Shown here: one piece after another, positions 15,202 through 22,446 of the stretch | Layout: each line of letters begins with the position of its first letter | Position numbering within the stretch: the first letter of the stretch is position 1 | Origin: CAZECR01 sp964510495 | GTDB taxonomy: Bacteria; Patescibacteriota; Patescibacteriia; Magasanikbacterales; GWA2-37-8 | Direction of reading: 5' to 3' | Length of the DNA: 28,496 nucleotides | Assembly: GCA_964510495.1 (NCBI GenBank) | Contig: CAZECR010000013.1 | Coordinates: forward strand, 1-28,496 | Position numbers and translations under genes: made by a program | Notes under the pieces: generated by a model | The model's database searches: none | Told to the model about the DNA's origin: nothing | The model's input: only the letters and a program-made list of their open reading frames with translations

Positions 15202-15543
15202 CTAGTGCGAGCAGAAGCCCTCATCATAGCGGTAACGGTCCTGGGTGACCTCGAAGCTACCCCTTCCCGCCGGCGTTCCGTTCGACGCCCAGCAGACGAA
15301 CAGATACCTGCCCGGGGCGAGCTTGAGATCGAAGGTGGACGCGCAGCCGTCCACGGTCTGGCCCACCATCTTGATCTCCGCAGTCTTCTGCGCCAGCGTC
15401 TGGCCCGATGTCGTCTGGATGGCGATGCGATCACCGCAGTCCCCGCCCACGACGACATTGACATCCTGCTTGGGCCTGCCCCAAGCTGTGGGAGCGAGAG
15501 CGGACAGGATGGCCAGCCCAAAAACAGCACTCATTTTCTTCAT
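15202..15543 (-). CDS. Small secreted cysteine-containing protein, G+C-rich island gene
   Basis: 113 residues from the ATG at 15543, which has a GGAGG SD 5 nt upstream; an in-frame TTG 12 nt earlier overlaps that SD and is less likely. MKKMSAVFGLAILSALAPTAWG is a clear Sec signal peptide, with cleavage probably after the Ala-Trp-Gly region. The mature part of about 90 residues is beta-rich with four cysteines, which could form two disulfides. Family not recognised. The gene is much G+C-richer than its surroundings, has its own promoter (15578-15606) and a bulged hairpin terminator (15067-15122), and lies between the intact tRNA-Asn and a partial tRNA copy. This makes a mini-island without an integrase gene. 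Confidence 0.7.
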   Translation of the reverse strand: MKKMSAVFGLAILSALAPTAWGRPKQDVNVVVGGDCGDRIAIQTTSGQTLAQKTAEIKMVGQTVDGCASTFDLKLAPGRYLFVCWASNGTPAGRGSFEVTQDRYRYDEGFCSH

Positions 15544-15577
15544 GGAATCCTCCAACGCGCTATTAATAGGACAAGGG

Positions 15578-15606
15578 TATATACCATATATTCACCTTCC
15601 AGTCAA
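15578..15606 (-). promoter_or_regulatory. Promoter of the secreted island protein
   Basis: Minus-strand TTGACT (plus 15601-15606), a 17-nt spacer and TATATA (plus 15578-15583). Confidence 0.65.
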
Positions 15607-15739
15607 GCCATACCCCTCTTTAAAACAATTTTATAAAGGGCTCACCTTAGCTTATGATTTAGCAACATAACAAGCCCTATCTTTTCGCTTGAGCAACGGC
15701 TCCTATATCTCAAACCCTACCAGCGTGCTGTTGTTCAAA

Positions 15740-15782
15740 CTGTTAACGCAGGATTAGCTGGTTCGATCGGAGCCCCGGGAGC
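15740..15782 (+). repeat. Decayed copy of the tRNA-Asn 3' half (attachment-site remnant 1)
   Basis: The copy begins at the anticodon loop: CTGTTAACG (15740-15748) matches the tRNA, then GCTGGTTCGATC (15757-15768) and AGCCCCGGGAGC (15771-15782) are identical to its T arm and acceptor end. The T stem no longer pairs (CGG replaces CCC). A terminator-like hairpin follows at 15788-15816. The extent, from anticodon loop to 3' end, is typical of tyrosine-recombinase att duplications at tRNA genes. Confidence 0.7.
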
Positions 15783-15787
15783 CGACG

Positions 15788-15816
15788 AAAATACCACCGA
15801 ATTTAGGTGGTATTTT
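15788..15816. terminator. Hairpin after tRNA remnant 1
   Basis: A perfect 11-bp stem AAAATACCACC/GGTGGTATTTT. It may be the original terminator of the tRNA-Asn transcript, displaced when the island inserted. Confidence 0.7.
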
Positions 15817-15857
15817 CTATAGATTAAATTTAAAATGCATGATACAGTTTTAAAACT

Positions 15858-16211
15858 ATGGAAAAACATCGAATCTACACCATGAGCTTCGCCCGAGTCT
15901 ACCCGCTGTATATTGCCAAGGCAGAAAGAAAAGGACGCACCAAAACCGAAGTTGATGAAATCATCCGCTGGCTAACCGGGTATACTCAAAAAAAACTAGA
16001 AGCTGAAATAAAAAATCAGACCGACTTTGAGACCTTTTTTGCAAAAGCTCCTAAATTAAATCCTTCCCGGACCTTGATCACAGGTAGTATCTGCGGCATT
16101 CGAGTTGAAGACATCAAAGAACCACTCATGCGCGAAATCCGCTACCTCGATAAATTAATCGACGAACTGGCAAAGGGGAAAACAATGGAAAAGATTTTGC
16201 GGCAACAGTAA
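15858..16211 (+). CDS. DUF2200 family protein
   Basis: 117 residues, full length for the DUF2200 family. Recognisable family blocks are HRIYTMSFARVYPLYIAKAERKGR at the N-terminus, EIIRWLTGYTQKKLE (about 36-50), FETFFAKAPKLNPSR (about 57-71), GSICGIRVEDIK and LMREIRYLDKLIDELAKGK at the C-terminus. The biochemical function of DUF2200 is not known to me. It is followed after 25 nt by the GyrI-like gene, and the pair lies between two decayed tRNA remnants, suggesting arrival on an integrated element. A 12-nt perfect palindrome AGTTTTAAAACT (15846-15857) directly abuts the ATG, and there is no SD. Confidence 0.9.
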   Translation: MEKHRIYTMSFARVYPLYIAKAERKGRTKTEVDEIIRWLTGYTQKKLEAEIKNQTDFETFFAKAPKLNPSRTLITGSICGIRVEDIKEPLMREIRYLDKLIDELAKGKTMEKILRQQ

Positions 16212-16236
16212 CGAAGAGCACTATAACAACATTCAC

Positions 16237-16866
16237 ATGAAACACGAATGGAAAAAACACGAAAAGCAATTCTATCTTCCTAAAGCCAAACCAGAATTTA
16301 TAAAGATTCCCGCTTTTAATTTTTTTAGTATTACGGGGCAAGGCAACCCCAACGATGCTTTTTTTGCGGACTACATTGGAGTATTATATTCACTTGCTTA
16401 CGGTGTAAAAATGTCGCCCAAAGCCGACATTGCTCCGCCAACGTATTTTGAGTACGCCGTCTACCCGCTAGAAGGTGTTTGGGATATTACCGACGAAGCC
16501 AAGAAAAAACACACTGGAAAATTAGACAAGGACACGCTTGTTTTTAACCTCATGATTCGTCAGCCAGACTTTGTAACACCGGATTTTGCCAGAGAAATAA
16601 TAGAACGGACTAAAAATAAAAAACCAAACCCGTTGCTTGACCAAGTTGTATTTGAAACGATTGAAGAGAGTGAGTGCGTCCAAATGCTCCACGCAGGAAG
16701 CTACGACAATGAACCGGCCAGTTTTGCGCAGATGGAAAATTTTTGCGCTGAAAATAATCTACAGCGGCAATCTAAGTTGCACCGCGAAATTTATTTATCA
16801 GACGCCCGAAGAGTTGCGCCAGAAAAACTAAGAACAGTACTTAGATTTAAAGTTAGTCAGACATAA
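16237..16866 (+). CDS. GyrI-like small-molecule-binding domain protein
   Basis: 209 residues matching stand-alone GyrI-like/AraC-effector-binding proteins: EWKKHEKQFYLPKAKPEFI at the start, FFSITGQGNPND (about 29-40), IGVLYSLAYGVKM (about 47-59), FEYAVYPLEGVWD (about 70-82), ECVQMLHAGSYDNEPASF (about 146-163) and HREIYLSDARRVAPEKLRTVLR at the end. This fold binds hydrophobic or cationic small molecules; some members hydrolyse cyclopropanoid toxins or act as drug sensors. The exact ligand here is unknown. There is no DNA-binding domain, so it is not itself a transcription factor. It is co-oriented with and 25 nt downstream of the DUF2200 gene, in the island between tRNA remnants. Confidence 0.88.
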   Translation: MKHEWKKHEKQFYLPKAKPEFIKIPAFNFFSITGQGNPNDAFFADYIGVLYSLAYGVKMSPKADIAPPTYFEYAVYPLEGVWDITDEAKKKHTGKLDKDTLVFNLMIRQPDFVTPDFAREIIERTKNKKPNPLLDQVVFETIEESECVQMLHAGSYDNEPASFAQMENFCAENNLQRQSKLHREIYLSDARRVAPEKLRTVLRFKVSQT

Positions 16867-16884
16867 TACAAACGGTCTCTAATC

Positions 16885-16925
16885 GTCAACGCCGAATTAG
16901 CTGGTTCGATCAAAAAGCCGGGGCA
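16885..16925 (+). repeat. Second decayed tRNA 3' fragment (attachment-site remnant 2)
   Basis: GTCAACGCCGAATTAGCTGG-TTCGATC aligns with remnant 1 (GTTAACGCAGGATTAGCTGG-TTCGATC). The 16-nt core ATTAGCTGGTTCGATC is shared by the two remnants but reads ATTTCGCTGG-TTCGATC in the intact tRNA. A worn acceptor end GCCGGGGC follows. It marks the right edge of the DUF2200/GyrI-like segment. Confidence 0.55.
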
Positions 16926-16930
16926 ATTCA

Positions 16931-16959
16931 TTGGACGAAAAGCTTGTTTAGCGTAGTGT
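16931..16959 (+). promoter_or_regulatory. Promoter of the lipoprotein gene
   Basis: TTGGAC (16931-16936), 17 nt, TAGTGT (16954-16959), leaving an AT-rich leader of about 65 nt before 17032. Confidence 0.45.
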
Positions 16960-17031
16960 TACGATGCAGTTAATTTTATAAGCAGGAATTCTTAATTTAA
17001 GTGGATTTTCAATTTATTTAAAAATTATTTT

Positions 17032-17733
17032 ATGAATAAAATTTTATCTTTAGTGCTCATTGGCAGCTGTCTTGTGGTCAGCGGATGCTCCTTACCGGGT
17101 CAAACACCTACAGGCACACCTACCCCGATTGTACCAACCGAGACCGAAAGTAACGAACCGGACTTTAAAGCTGCTTTCAACAGCCCTATTTCAGGTTGGC
17201 ATGAGTACCATGTTGAAGAAATGGGTTTTAGCATTAAAGTTCCCGTTGAAACAAAAGACACGAAACTTATCTTTCACGACTGCACACAACCAGGCGACAG
17301 ATGCGATGGAAGAACAGATACTTATTGGTATGAGGGCGTACTTGGCCCCATCTACCTAGGAAGTCAATCAGAGTTTTACTCTTCTGGCGGTGAAGCAGGC
17401 TTTGAAGTGCACGATTTTTTTGTTAAAAACGGACGTTATTTTTTAGGTACCAGCGAAACACCTCGTACTTCTGACGGGCCGCGAGAAATTCATCCGATAA
17501 GTGTTTATACAGTTGATGGTGAAGATTTTGTCATTATCGATTTATATCAAGAGGTTGATCGGAAAAAAGAAGAAAATTATGGCGACGGAGAACGAATCAT
17601 TCCTCAAAGATTCGCAGCTCTCTTTAAGTTGCCCGGTAGTAAAAAATTTAAAGCGGCTTATCTGTCTTTTTATGAAAAGGATATAACCATGGAGCAGTTC
17701 AAAAAAGTTTTAGAGACCATTCGTTTTAAATAA
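17032..17733 (+). CDS. Predicted lipoprotein
   Basis: 233 residues. MNKILSLVLIGSCLVVSGC is a lipoprotein signal peptide with lipobox VSGC (Cys19), so the mature protein should be lipid-anchored outside the cytoplasmic membrane. A Pro/Thr-rich linker (about 22-42) precedes a globular domain rich in Tyr, Glu and Gly. Two further cysteines (in HDCTQPGDRCDG, about 85-96) could form a disulfide. No family recognised. Promoter TTGGAC-17-TAGTGT lies at 16931. The gene stands just outside the second tRNA remnant. Confidence 0.75.
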   Translation: MNKILSLVLIGSCLVVSGCSLPGQTPTGTPTPIVPTETESNEPDFKAAFNSPISGWHEYHVEEMGFSIKVPVETKDTKLIFHDCTQPGDRCDGRTDTYWYEGVLGPIYLGSQSEFYSSGGEAGFEVHDFFVKNGRYFLGTSETPRTSDGPREIHPISVYTVDGEDFVIIDLYQEVDRKKEENYGDGERIIPQRFAALFKLPGSKKFKAAYLSFYEKDITMEQFKKVLETIRFK

Positions 17734-17859
17734 CGTTTTTTAATTACCATAAAAATCGCCCTTGCTGCTGGGTGGGATGCACCGTAAGAAATAGCCCCCC
17801 AGTTGAGTAAATTACTACCGCGTGGTACTGTTCAGACATACTCATTAACCGTAAAACAT

Positions 17860-18258
17860 ATGAAAGGATACGTTGTTGATATTGAAAAATTGTCACTTGA
17901 AAACGACACATTTCGAACTGTCTTATACACCGACAAAAACAGCCAATTAGTAATCATGTCGCTTCTTCCCCACGAAGAGATTGGTGAAGAGGTTCATGAT
18001 GTTGATCAATTTTTACGCGTCGAAGGAGGAATGGGCAAAGCGGTGCTCGATGGCACTTCACACCCGATCAAAGATGGCAGCGCCATTATTGTCCCCTCGG
18101 GAACAAAACACAACATCATCAACACCGGTGAAACATCCATGAAGCTGTACACACTCTACATGCCCCCACACCATCGCGACGGAGTTGTACACAAAACCAA
18201 AGCAGAAGCCGAAGCAGATACTGAACATTTCGATGGAAAAATTACTGAAAAGAAATAA
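17860..18258 (+). CDS. Cupin-domain protein
   Basis: 132 residues from the ATG at 17860; the in-frame TTG at 17803 would overlap the likely promoter (TTGAGT-17-TACTGT). One double-stranded beta-helix cupin: motif 1 region GEEVHDVDQFLRVEGGMGKAVLDG, motif 2 PSGTKHNIINTGE, followed by LYTLYMPPHHRDG. His and Glu/Gln residues at the usual metal positions are present. Such one-domain cupins are typical of small metal-dependent isomerases or binding proteins; the substrate cannot be told. It is followed after 27 nt by the CDF transporter gene in the same direction. Confidence 0.85.
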   Translation: MKGYVVDIEKLSLENDTFRTVLYTDKNSQLVIMSLLPHEEIGEEVHDVDQFLRVEGGMGKAVLDGTSHPIKDGSAIIVPSGTKHNIINTGETSMKLYTLYMPPHHRDGVVHKTKAEAEADTEHFDGKITEKK

Positions 18259-18285
18259 CCCTGCTTACTCACGCGCCTGAAACAC

Positions 18286-19293
18286 ATGTCTTCTTCAAAA
18301 CCTATTGGGCTACTCCCTGTTATTGCCGCGCTTTCTGGCAACGCTTTTATTACCGCCATGAAGTGGGCCGGCTTTGCGCTCACCGCATCGCCTGCCATGT
18401 TCTCAGAAGCGATTCATAGTGTTGCCGACACGGGTAACCAGGCCCTCCTCATGGTCGGGATCAAACGATCACAACGTAAAGCTAACAAAAATTACTATTA
18501 CGGATTTGGACAGGAACGATTTTTTTGGTCACTCATCAGCGCATGCGGGATATTTTTTGTTGGCGCTGGAATTACTATTTATCACGGTATAACTGCCCTA
18601 CTCAGACCCGAACCAATTACCACAAATGGTATTAGCTACATCATTTTAATAGTCGCTTTAGTTATTGAAAGCATTACCCTCGCACTTGCTATTAAAGAAT
18701 TAAAGGAACACACCGCCGAAACCAAGGTATTTAAAATCATTCGTCACGGTGACCCCACCACACTCGCTGTCGTTTACGAAGATGGTGTTGCTGTGCTCGG
18801 TTTACTTTTTGCGCTTGCGGGCATCGCGCTCACCGCACTCACCGGCAGTGCTATTTGGGACGCGCTGAGTTCTATCATTATCGGTTTTTTACTTGCGTGC
18901 GTTGCAATTTTGCTCATTATCAAAAACCGTGAATTCTTATTAGAAAAAGCGATGCCACACGCTATGGAGCAAGAAGTTATTGAACTCTTGAATGCGGAAC
19001 CGGCTATTGAAAAAGTAATCGACTTCAAATCATCGGTCCTGGATATCAATACCTACCGCGTTAAATGTGAAATTGAATTTAATGGCACAGAGCTCCTCAA
19101 AGAAATAAATAATTTTGGCGAGCTTAAAGAAGAATTTGAAAAAATACGTGAAGACTATTCGCTCTTCGTGCGTTTTTGCACTAAAATGAGCGACCGTGCT
19201 CCACGCCTGATTGGAACTAAAATTAATCAAATTGAAAAACGCATTCAGGAACGTGTGCCTGAGGTGCGGCATATTGATATTGAACTGAATTAA
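18286..19293 (+). CDS. Cation diffusion facilitator (CDF) family transporter
   Basis: 335 residues. A six-helix metal/proton antiporter that exports divalent cations such as Zn2+ or Mn2+. TM2 carries the family motif SEAIHSVADTGNQ (HxxxD), TM5 YEDGVAVLGLLFALAG and the TM6 entry WDALSSIIIGFLLA. The TM5 motif ED rather than HxxxD resembles the SLC30A9/ZnT9-like branch. The C-terminal ~110 residues (from about 225) form the usual cytoplasmic dimerisation domain, extended by a charged tail. Specificity cannot be assigned. It lies downstream of a cupin gene and ends in a strong terminator at 19326-19352. Confidence 0.93.
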   Translation: MSSSKPIGLLPVIAALSGNAFITAMKWAGFALTASPAMFSEAIHSVADTGNQALLMVGIKRSQRKANKNYYYGFGQERFFWSLISACGIFFVGAGITIYHGITALLRPEPITTNGISYIILIVALVIESITLALAIKELKEHTAETKVFKIIRHGDPTTLAVVYEDGVAVLGLLFALAGIALTALTGSAIWDALSSIIIGFLLACVAILLIIKNREFLLEKAMPHAMEQEVIELLNAEPAIEKVIDFKSSVLDINTYRVKCEIEFNGTELLKEINNFGELKEEFEKIREDYSLFVRFCTKMSDRAPRLIGTKINQIEKRIQERVPEVRHIDIELN

Positions 19294-19325
19294 TTCACAA
19301 CATACAACTTTTTAAAAAGAAGCGA

Positions 19326-19352
19326 GGGTGTTGCCGTGGCAACACCCTTTTT
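19326..19352 (+). terminator. Terminator of the CDF gene
   Basis: A perfect 10-bp stem GGGTGTTGCC/GGCAACACCC with TTTTT. The convergent phosphatase gene ends 4 nt later, at 19356. Confidence 0.88.
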
Positions 19353-19355
19353 GTA

Positions 19356-20135
19356 TTACAGAATTCGTGGATACCGATCTACCATTGCCCGCAAGTCGCG
19401 CACCTGAAATCGCGAACTTGGAGGCAGTGGCACCCATTGCAAATCAACGGGCGACCCCGGAACAAAAGAACGTTTGTAGGTGGGGCGAAGCGACTCACCT
19501 GCCCAGCCGTACTGCAACACTTGCCCATTCGCAATCTTCTTGTCTCCGCTACTGGCATCTGCCGCACTCGGCACTTCGTGATCCTCGAGCTGCTCTGCCC
19601 ACCACATATACGAAGCGATCACGCGTGAATGAGCGACAATGAATATGTCCCCGTTCCCCTTCGTGAGCTCGTTGAGGTGTACTATGCACAGCAGCACCCG
19701 GGTGAGTACATCGCGCATGCTCTCACCATTTTCTGGCCGCCAACGGGTCTCCTTATTTTTGCGATCCTGCTCAGCGGTCGGATAGAACTCTTCCACTTCA
19801 CTCTTGAGAAGCGGCTCATGTGCCCCAGAAAACCGCTCATCGAGGAGAGGCGAAATTTCGACCGCTCCTGAGAGACCTGTTTCAAGGAGTGTTTCCTGCG
19901 CGCGAACGAACGAAGACGTAACCAGGAGATCAAACTGCAGATTGAGCGTGCGGAGCAGTTCACCGAGAGCCCGAGCTTCACGGACACCCCTATCAGTCAA
20001 CCGATGGTCGCCGGTATCACGCGACTTGAACTGAGAGAGCTGCTCGTGGGTTACAACCTGCTTCTCTGGCTTGATAAGATTTTGCTCACTTTGGCCATGC
20101 CGACCAAAAGCAACGGATCGAACGATGGTTGTCAT
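19356..20135 (-). CDS. Histidine phosphatase (phosphoglycerate-mutase-like) family protein
   Basis: 259 residues. Branch-1 histidine phosphatase: catalytic FGRHGQSEQN (His13) at the N-terminus, LTDRGVREARALGELL, SSFVRAQETLLETG, the DERFSGAHEP loop, ENGESMRDVLTRV (proton donor region) and IFIVAHSRVIASYMWW, the second catalytic His. It is probably a phosphomonoesterase; the substrate is unknown. The start at 20135 has an AAAGGAG SD, unlike most resident genes, and the coding sequence is somewhat G+C-richer. It is divergent from the TrmB-type regulator gene, with repeated AGTACA/TGTACT elements in the 148-nt gap, so that regulator may control it. Confidence 0.9.
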   Translation of the reverse strand: MTTIVRSVAFGRHGQSEQNLIKPEKQVVTHEQLSQFKSRDTGDHRLTDRGVREARALGELLRTLNLQFDLLVTSSFVRAQETLLETGLSGAVEISPLLDERFSGAHEPLLKSEVEEFYPTAEQDRKNKETRWRPENGESMRDVLTRVLLCIVHLNELTKGNGDIFIVAHSRVIASYMWWAEQLEDHEVPSAADASSGDKKIANGQVLQYGWAGESLRPTYKRSFVPGSPVDLQWVPLPPSSRFQVRDLRAMVDRYPRIL

Positions 20136-20283
20136 ATGTACTCCTTTGAAACAAGTGTACTCTGTTGAACAATATAATTGTTAAAAAAGTACAAAAAGTG
20201 TAGTGAACACATACTCACCCTTGATTTTATGGCTATAATGCGTTACTATAGCAGTATATTTAATATGTACTATTTAGTACACT
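20136..20283. promoter_or_regulatory. Divergent regulatory region with repeated TGTACT/AGTACA elements
   Basis: It holds AGTGTACT (20154-20161), AGTACA (20188-20193), AGTGTA (20197-20202) and the perfect inverted repeat TGTACT-ATTT-AGTACA (20266-20281) ending 2 nt before the regulator ATG. A second palindrome, AACAAT-ATA-ATTGTT, lies at 20168-20182. These are plausible operators for the adjacent TrmB-type regulator. Confidence 0.5.
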
Positions 20284-21006
20284 ATGGAACTTACAACACT
20301 TTTAGCACTGACCGGGTTACCACCAAAACTTGCCGCGCTCTATCACGCACTCCTCGAGCACGGACCTTCTACTATCGCCGAATTAGAACGAAGGTCAGGA
20401 TTACATCGTCCAGCCATCTACAAGAATCTACCGCTCCTTGAAGCGCGCGGGCTCGTGACCAAACGCACGTCGGGCAAACGAACACACTACATTCCAGCTG
20501 CGCCTGATGGTCTTATTTCTGATATTGAACAGCTCAAGGCGTCGATCGACGACTCAGTACACGACCTTAAAGCCGCCTACGAACAACGCGGGAGCAGACC
20601 GCGCGTACAATACTTTGAAGGACGCAGCGGTGTGCAGCGTGTTATTGGGGACCTTGTGAGTACCCTTGAACCGGGCGAAGTGTATTATCGTTATGGCGCA
20701 CGGAGCTCTAAAACTAATATCGAGCGTTTACGTCCGCCGCATTTTTTGGAAGCACGCAATAAAAAGCAATTACAACGTTTTGTCATTACGAGCGACGAAC
20801 GCGCCAAGGCCTATGACAAAGATATTGGACGCATGGTCAAAACCGTTCCTAAACACGTTCTGTTTGACGACAATATACAGCTCATGATTTATGGCTCAAA
20901 AATTTCTATTGTCGATTTTGAAAGTGAAACAGGGATTATTATTGAACATCAAAAATTAGCTAGTTTTCAACGCAAGCTATTCAAGCTCTTATTTGACCGA
21001 CTTTAA
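20284..21006 (+). CDS. TrmB-family transcriptional regulator
   Basis: 240 residues. The N-terminal winged helix (about residues 8-70: LPPKLAALYHALLEHGPSTIAELERRSGLHRPAIYKNLPLLEARGLVTKRTSGKRTHYI) is the TrmB/MarR-like HTH. A helical linker (about 77-100) leads to the TrmB-type C-terminal domain, which has PLD-like geometry in this family (VQYFEGRSGVQRVIGDLVSTL... VLFDDNIQLMIYGSKISIVDFES). It probably acts as a dimeric repressor or activator responding to a small molecule, which is not identifiable here. No SD; the perfect TGTACT/AGTACA inverted repeat ends 2 nt before the ATG, suggesting autoregulation. Divergent from the histidine phosphatase. Confidence 0.88.
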   Translation: MELTTLLALTGLPPKLAALYHALLEHGPSTIAELERRSGLHRPAIYKNLPLLEARGLVTKRTSGKRTHYIPAAPDGLISDIEQLKASIDDSVHDLKAAYEQRGSRPRVQYFEGRSGVQRVIGDLVSTLEPGEVYYRYGARSSKTNIERLRPPHFLEARNKKQLQRFVITSDERAKAYDKDIGRMVKTVPKHVLFDDNIQLMIYGSKISIVDFESETGIIIEHQKLASFQRKLFKLLFDRL

Positions 21007-21035
21007 AAATTCAGTATGTGAGACTCAAAACTTTA

Positions 21036-21064
21036 TTGACGTCTCTGCAATACCAACCTATACT
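21036..21064 (+). promoter_or_regulatory. Promoter of the MBL-fold gene
   Basis: TTGACG (21036-21041), 17 nt, TATACT (21059-21064), with a leader of about 24 nt. Confidence 0.7.
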
Positions 21065-21093
21065 AAAAATATGAATTATTTAATTTCACATGT

Positions 21094-21867
21094 ATGAAAA
21101 AATCTTTTGCTTGGGTTGTGGCATCAGTCATCGTTATCTTTGCCGCCCTCGCAGCTTTTACTTACCCAGGTAACAAAACCGAGGAAACCAAACTCTCTAT
21201 GCCTACCTCCGTACAAGTACACCCTATCTCACACGCTACCGCTGTTTTAAACTGGGGAGAAAATGTTATCTATACCGACCCTGTTGGGGATGCAACGGCA
21301 TTTGCAGGCCAATCTCCCGCAACGATAGTTTTGGTTACCGACATTCATGGCGACCATTTTAATACCAGCACCCTTGAAAACGTTATAGACACTGCAAGTT
21401 TGATCGTACCCCAAGCAGTAAAAGATTTACTCCCTCCTGATCTGGCCGCCAAGGCAATAGTTCTCGCTAACGGCCAAACTATTATCGAAAAAGGGCTTAC
21501 CGTTACTGCCATTCCTATGTATAACTTGCCAGAATCACCAGACAGCCGACATACCAAAGGGCGGGGCAATGGCTACGTGCTTGAAAAAGACGGCTTCCGA
21601 ACATATATTGCCGGGGATACTGCAGCAACACCCGAAATGCGCGCGCTCGAAAATATCGATCTAGCATTTATACCCATGAATCTACCCTATACTATGGGCG
21701 TCGATGAAGCTGCCAGCGCAGTACTTGATTTCAAACCCAAACAAGTCTACCCCTATCATTATCGCGGACCTGACGGGCTGGCCGATGTCGTGCGCTTTAA
21801 AGAGCTCGTCACCGCACAAAATAAAAACATTGAAGTAGTTTTAGTAAACTGGTACCCACAGCAATAA
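21094..21867 (+). CDS. MBL-fold metal-dependent hydrolase, UlaG-like, membrane-anchored
   Basis: 257 residues. An N-terminal hydrophobic segment (about 5-25) acts as a signal anchor, so the enzyme is probably outside or at the membrane. The fold follows UlaG/COG2220 proteins: HPISHATAVLNWGENVIYTDPV, metal motif TDIHGDHF (HxDH, about 88-95), YIAGDTAATPEM with the metal-bridging Asp, and QVYPYHYRGPDG with a terminal ligand His. Family members include ascorbate-6-phosphate lactonase and N-acyl phosphatidylethanolamine phospholipase D-like enzymes; the substrate here is unknown. It has its own consensus promoter, with a strong terminator at 21884-21911. Confidence 0.88.
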   Translation: MKKSFAWVVASVIVIFAALAAFTYPGNKTEETKLSMPTSVQVHPISHATAVLNWGENVIYTDPVGDATAFAGQSPATIVLVTDIHGDHFNTSTLENVIDTASLIVPQAVKDLLPPDLAAKAIVLANGQTIIEKGLTVTAIPMYNLPESPDSRHTKGRGNGYVLEKDGFRTYIAGDTAATPEMRALENIDLAFIPMNLPYTMGVDEAASAVLDFKPKQVYPYHYRGPDGLADVVRFKELVTAQNKNIEVVLVNWYPQQ

Positions 21868-21883
21868 ATAATCCAGCCCGCAA

Positions 21884-21911
21884 AAACCACAACTCACTGT
21901 TGTGGTTTCTT
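21884..21911 (+). terminator. Terminator of the MBL-fold gene
   Basis: A 10-bp stem AAACCACAAC/GTTGTGGTTT with a short T-containing run TTTCTT. Confidence 0.75.
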
Positions 21912-21969
21912 GCTTCTCTACTTTACTCACTGCCTATGGTATACTCTCAAAGTATTTTATATTAACCCT

Positions 21970-22401
21970 ATGAGCTGGATTGTCTCTTCTATTATTTCAC
22001 TTTTTCTCTGGTCAGGCTATTCTATTTTTGGAGATCGCGCCACCGATGTACATGGAGAAAAAATAAGCTTATTTTTTGAAATGGGGGCGCTTATTGTTTT
22101 AAACGCACTTATTTTCTTATTGTGGGGCGGACTCAAAGATTTCAGTAAAATCACGACCAGTTCTTTCATTTCCGGCTCGCTCATGGGACTCATGTCATCG
22201 GGCGGACTTTTCTTTCTCTTACACGCCCTGCGCACCTCGCCGCCCCACCATTTTTCGACGATTGTTTTAATTACCGGTCTTTATCCCGTGGTAACCGCAG
22301 TTATCGGACACTTCTTTTTAGATGCCAAACTTTCGCTTCACCAGTGGGTTGGCGTCGGATTGGCCGGACTTGCCCTCTGGCTTATTAATTGGGAACGATA
22401 A
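21970..22401 (+). CDS. EamA/DMT-type membrane protein, single domain
   Basis: 143 residues from the ATG at 21970, preceded by TATACT (21941-21946) and an AT-rich leader with no SD. Five hydrophobic helices (about 3-20, 33-54, 64-87, 95-114, 121-139) make one EamA domain, half the size of usual ten-helix drug/metabolite transporters. Typical features are STIVLITGLYPVVTAVIGHFFL and LSLHQWVGVGLAGLALWLI at the C-terminus. Such short proteins probably work as dimers, like the related SMR proteins. Substrate unknown. It converges on the secreted 198-residue gene across a shared terminator. Confidence 0.82.
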   Translation: MSWIVSSIISLFLWSGYSIFGDRATDVHGEKISLFFEMGALIVLNALIFLLWGGLKDFSKITTSSFISGSLMGLMSSGGLFFLLHALRTSPPHHFSTIVLITGLYPVVTAVIGHFFLDAKLSLHQWVGVGLAGLALWLINWER

Positions 22402-22406
22402 AGCAA

Positions 22407-22438
22407 AAAAATCCTCACGCGTGAACGTGAGGATTTTT
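22407..22438. terminator. Bidirectional terminator
   Basis: AAAAATCCTCACG (22407-22419) pairs perfectly with CGTGAGGATTTTT (22426-22438), between convergent genes. Confidence 0.88.
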
Positions 22439-22446
22439 AAAAATAC

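Noticed and set aside
15112..15670. Plus-strand ORFs opposite the secreted island protein
   Set aside because: The minus-strand gene has a signal peptide, SD, promoter and terminator; the plus ORFs start inside the terminator hairpin or the coding region.
15740..16925. Two tRNA-like stretches considered as real tRNA genes
   Set aside because: They lack the 5' acceptor and D arms, and the T stems no longer pair, so they are remnants only.
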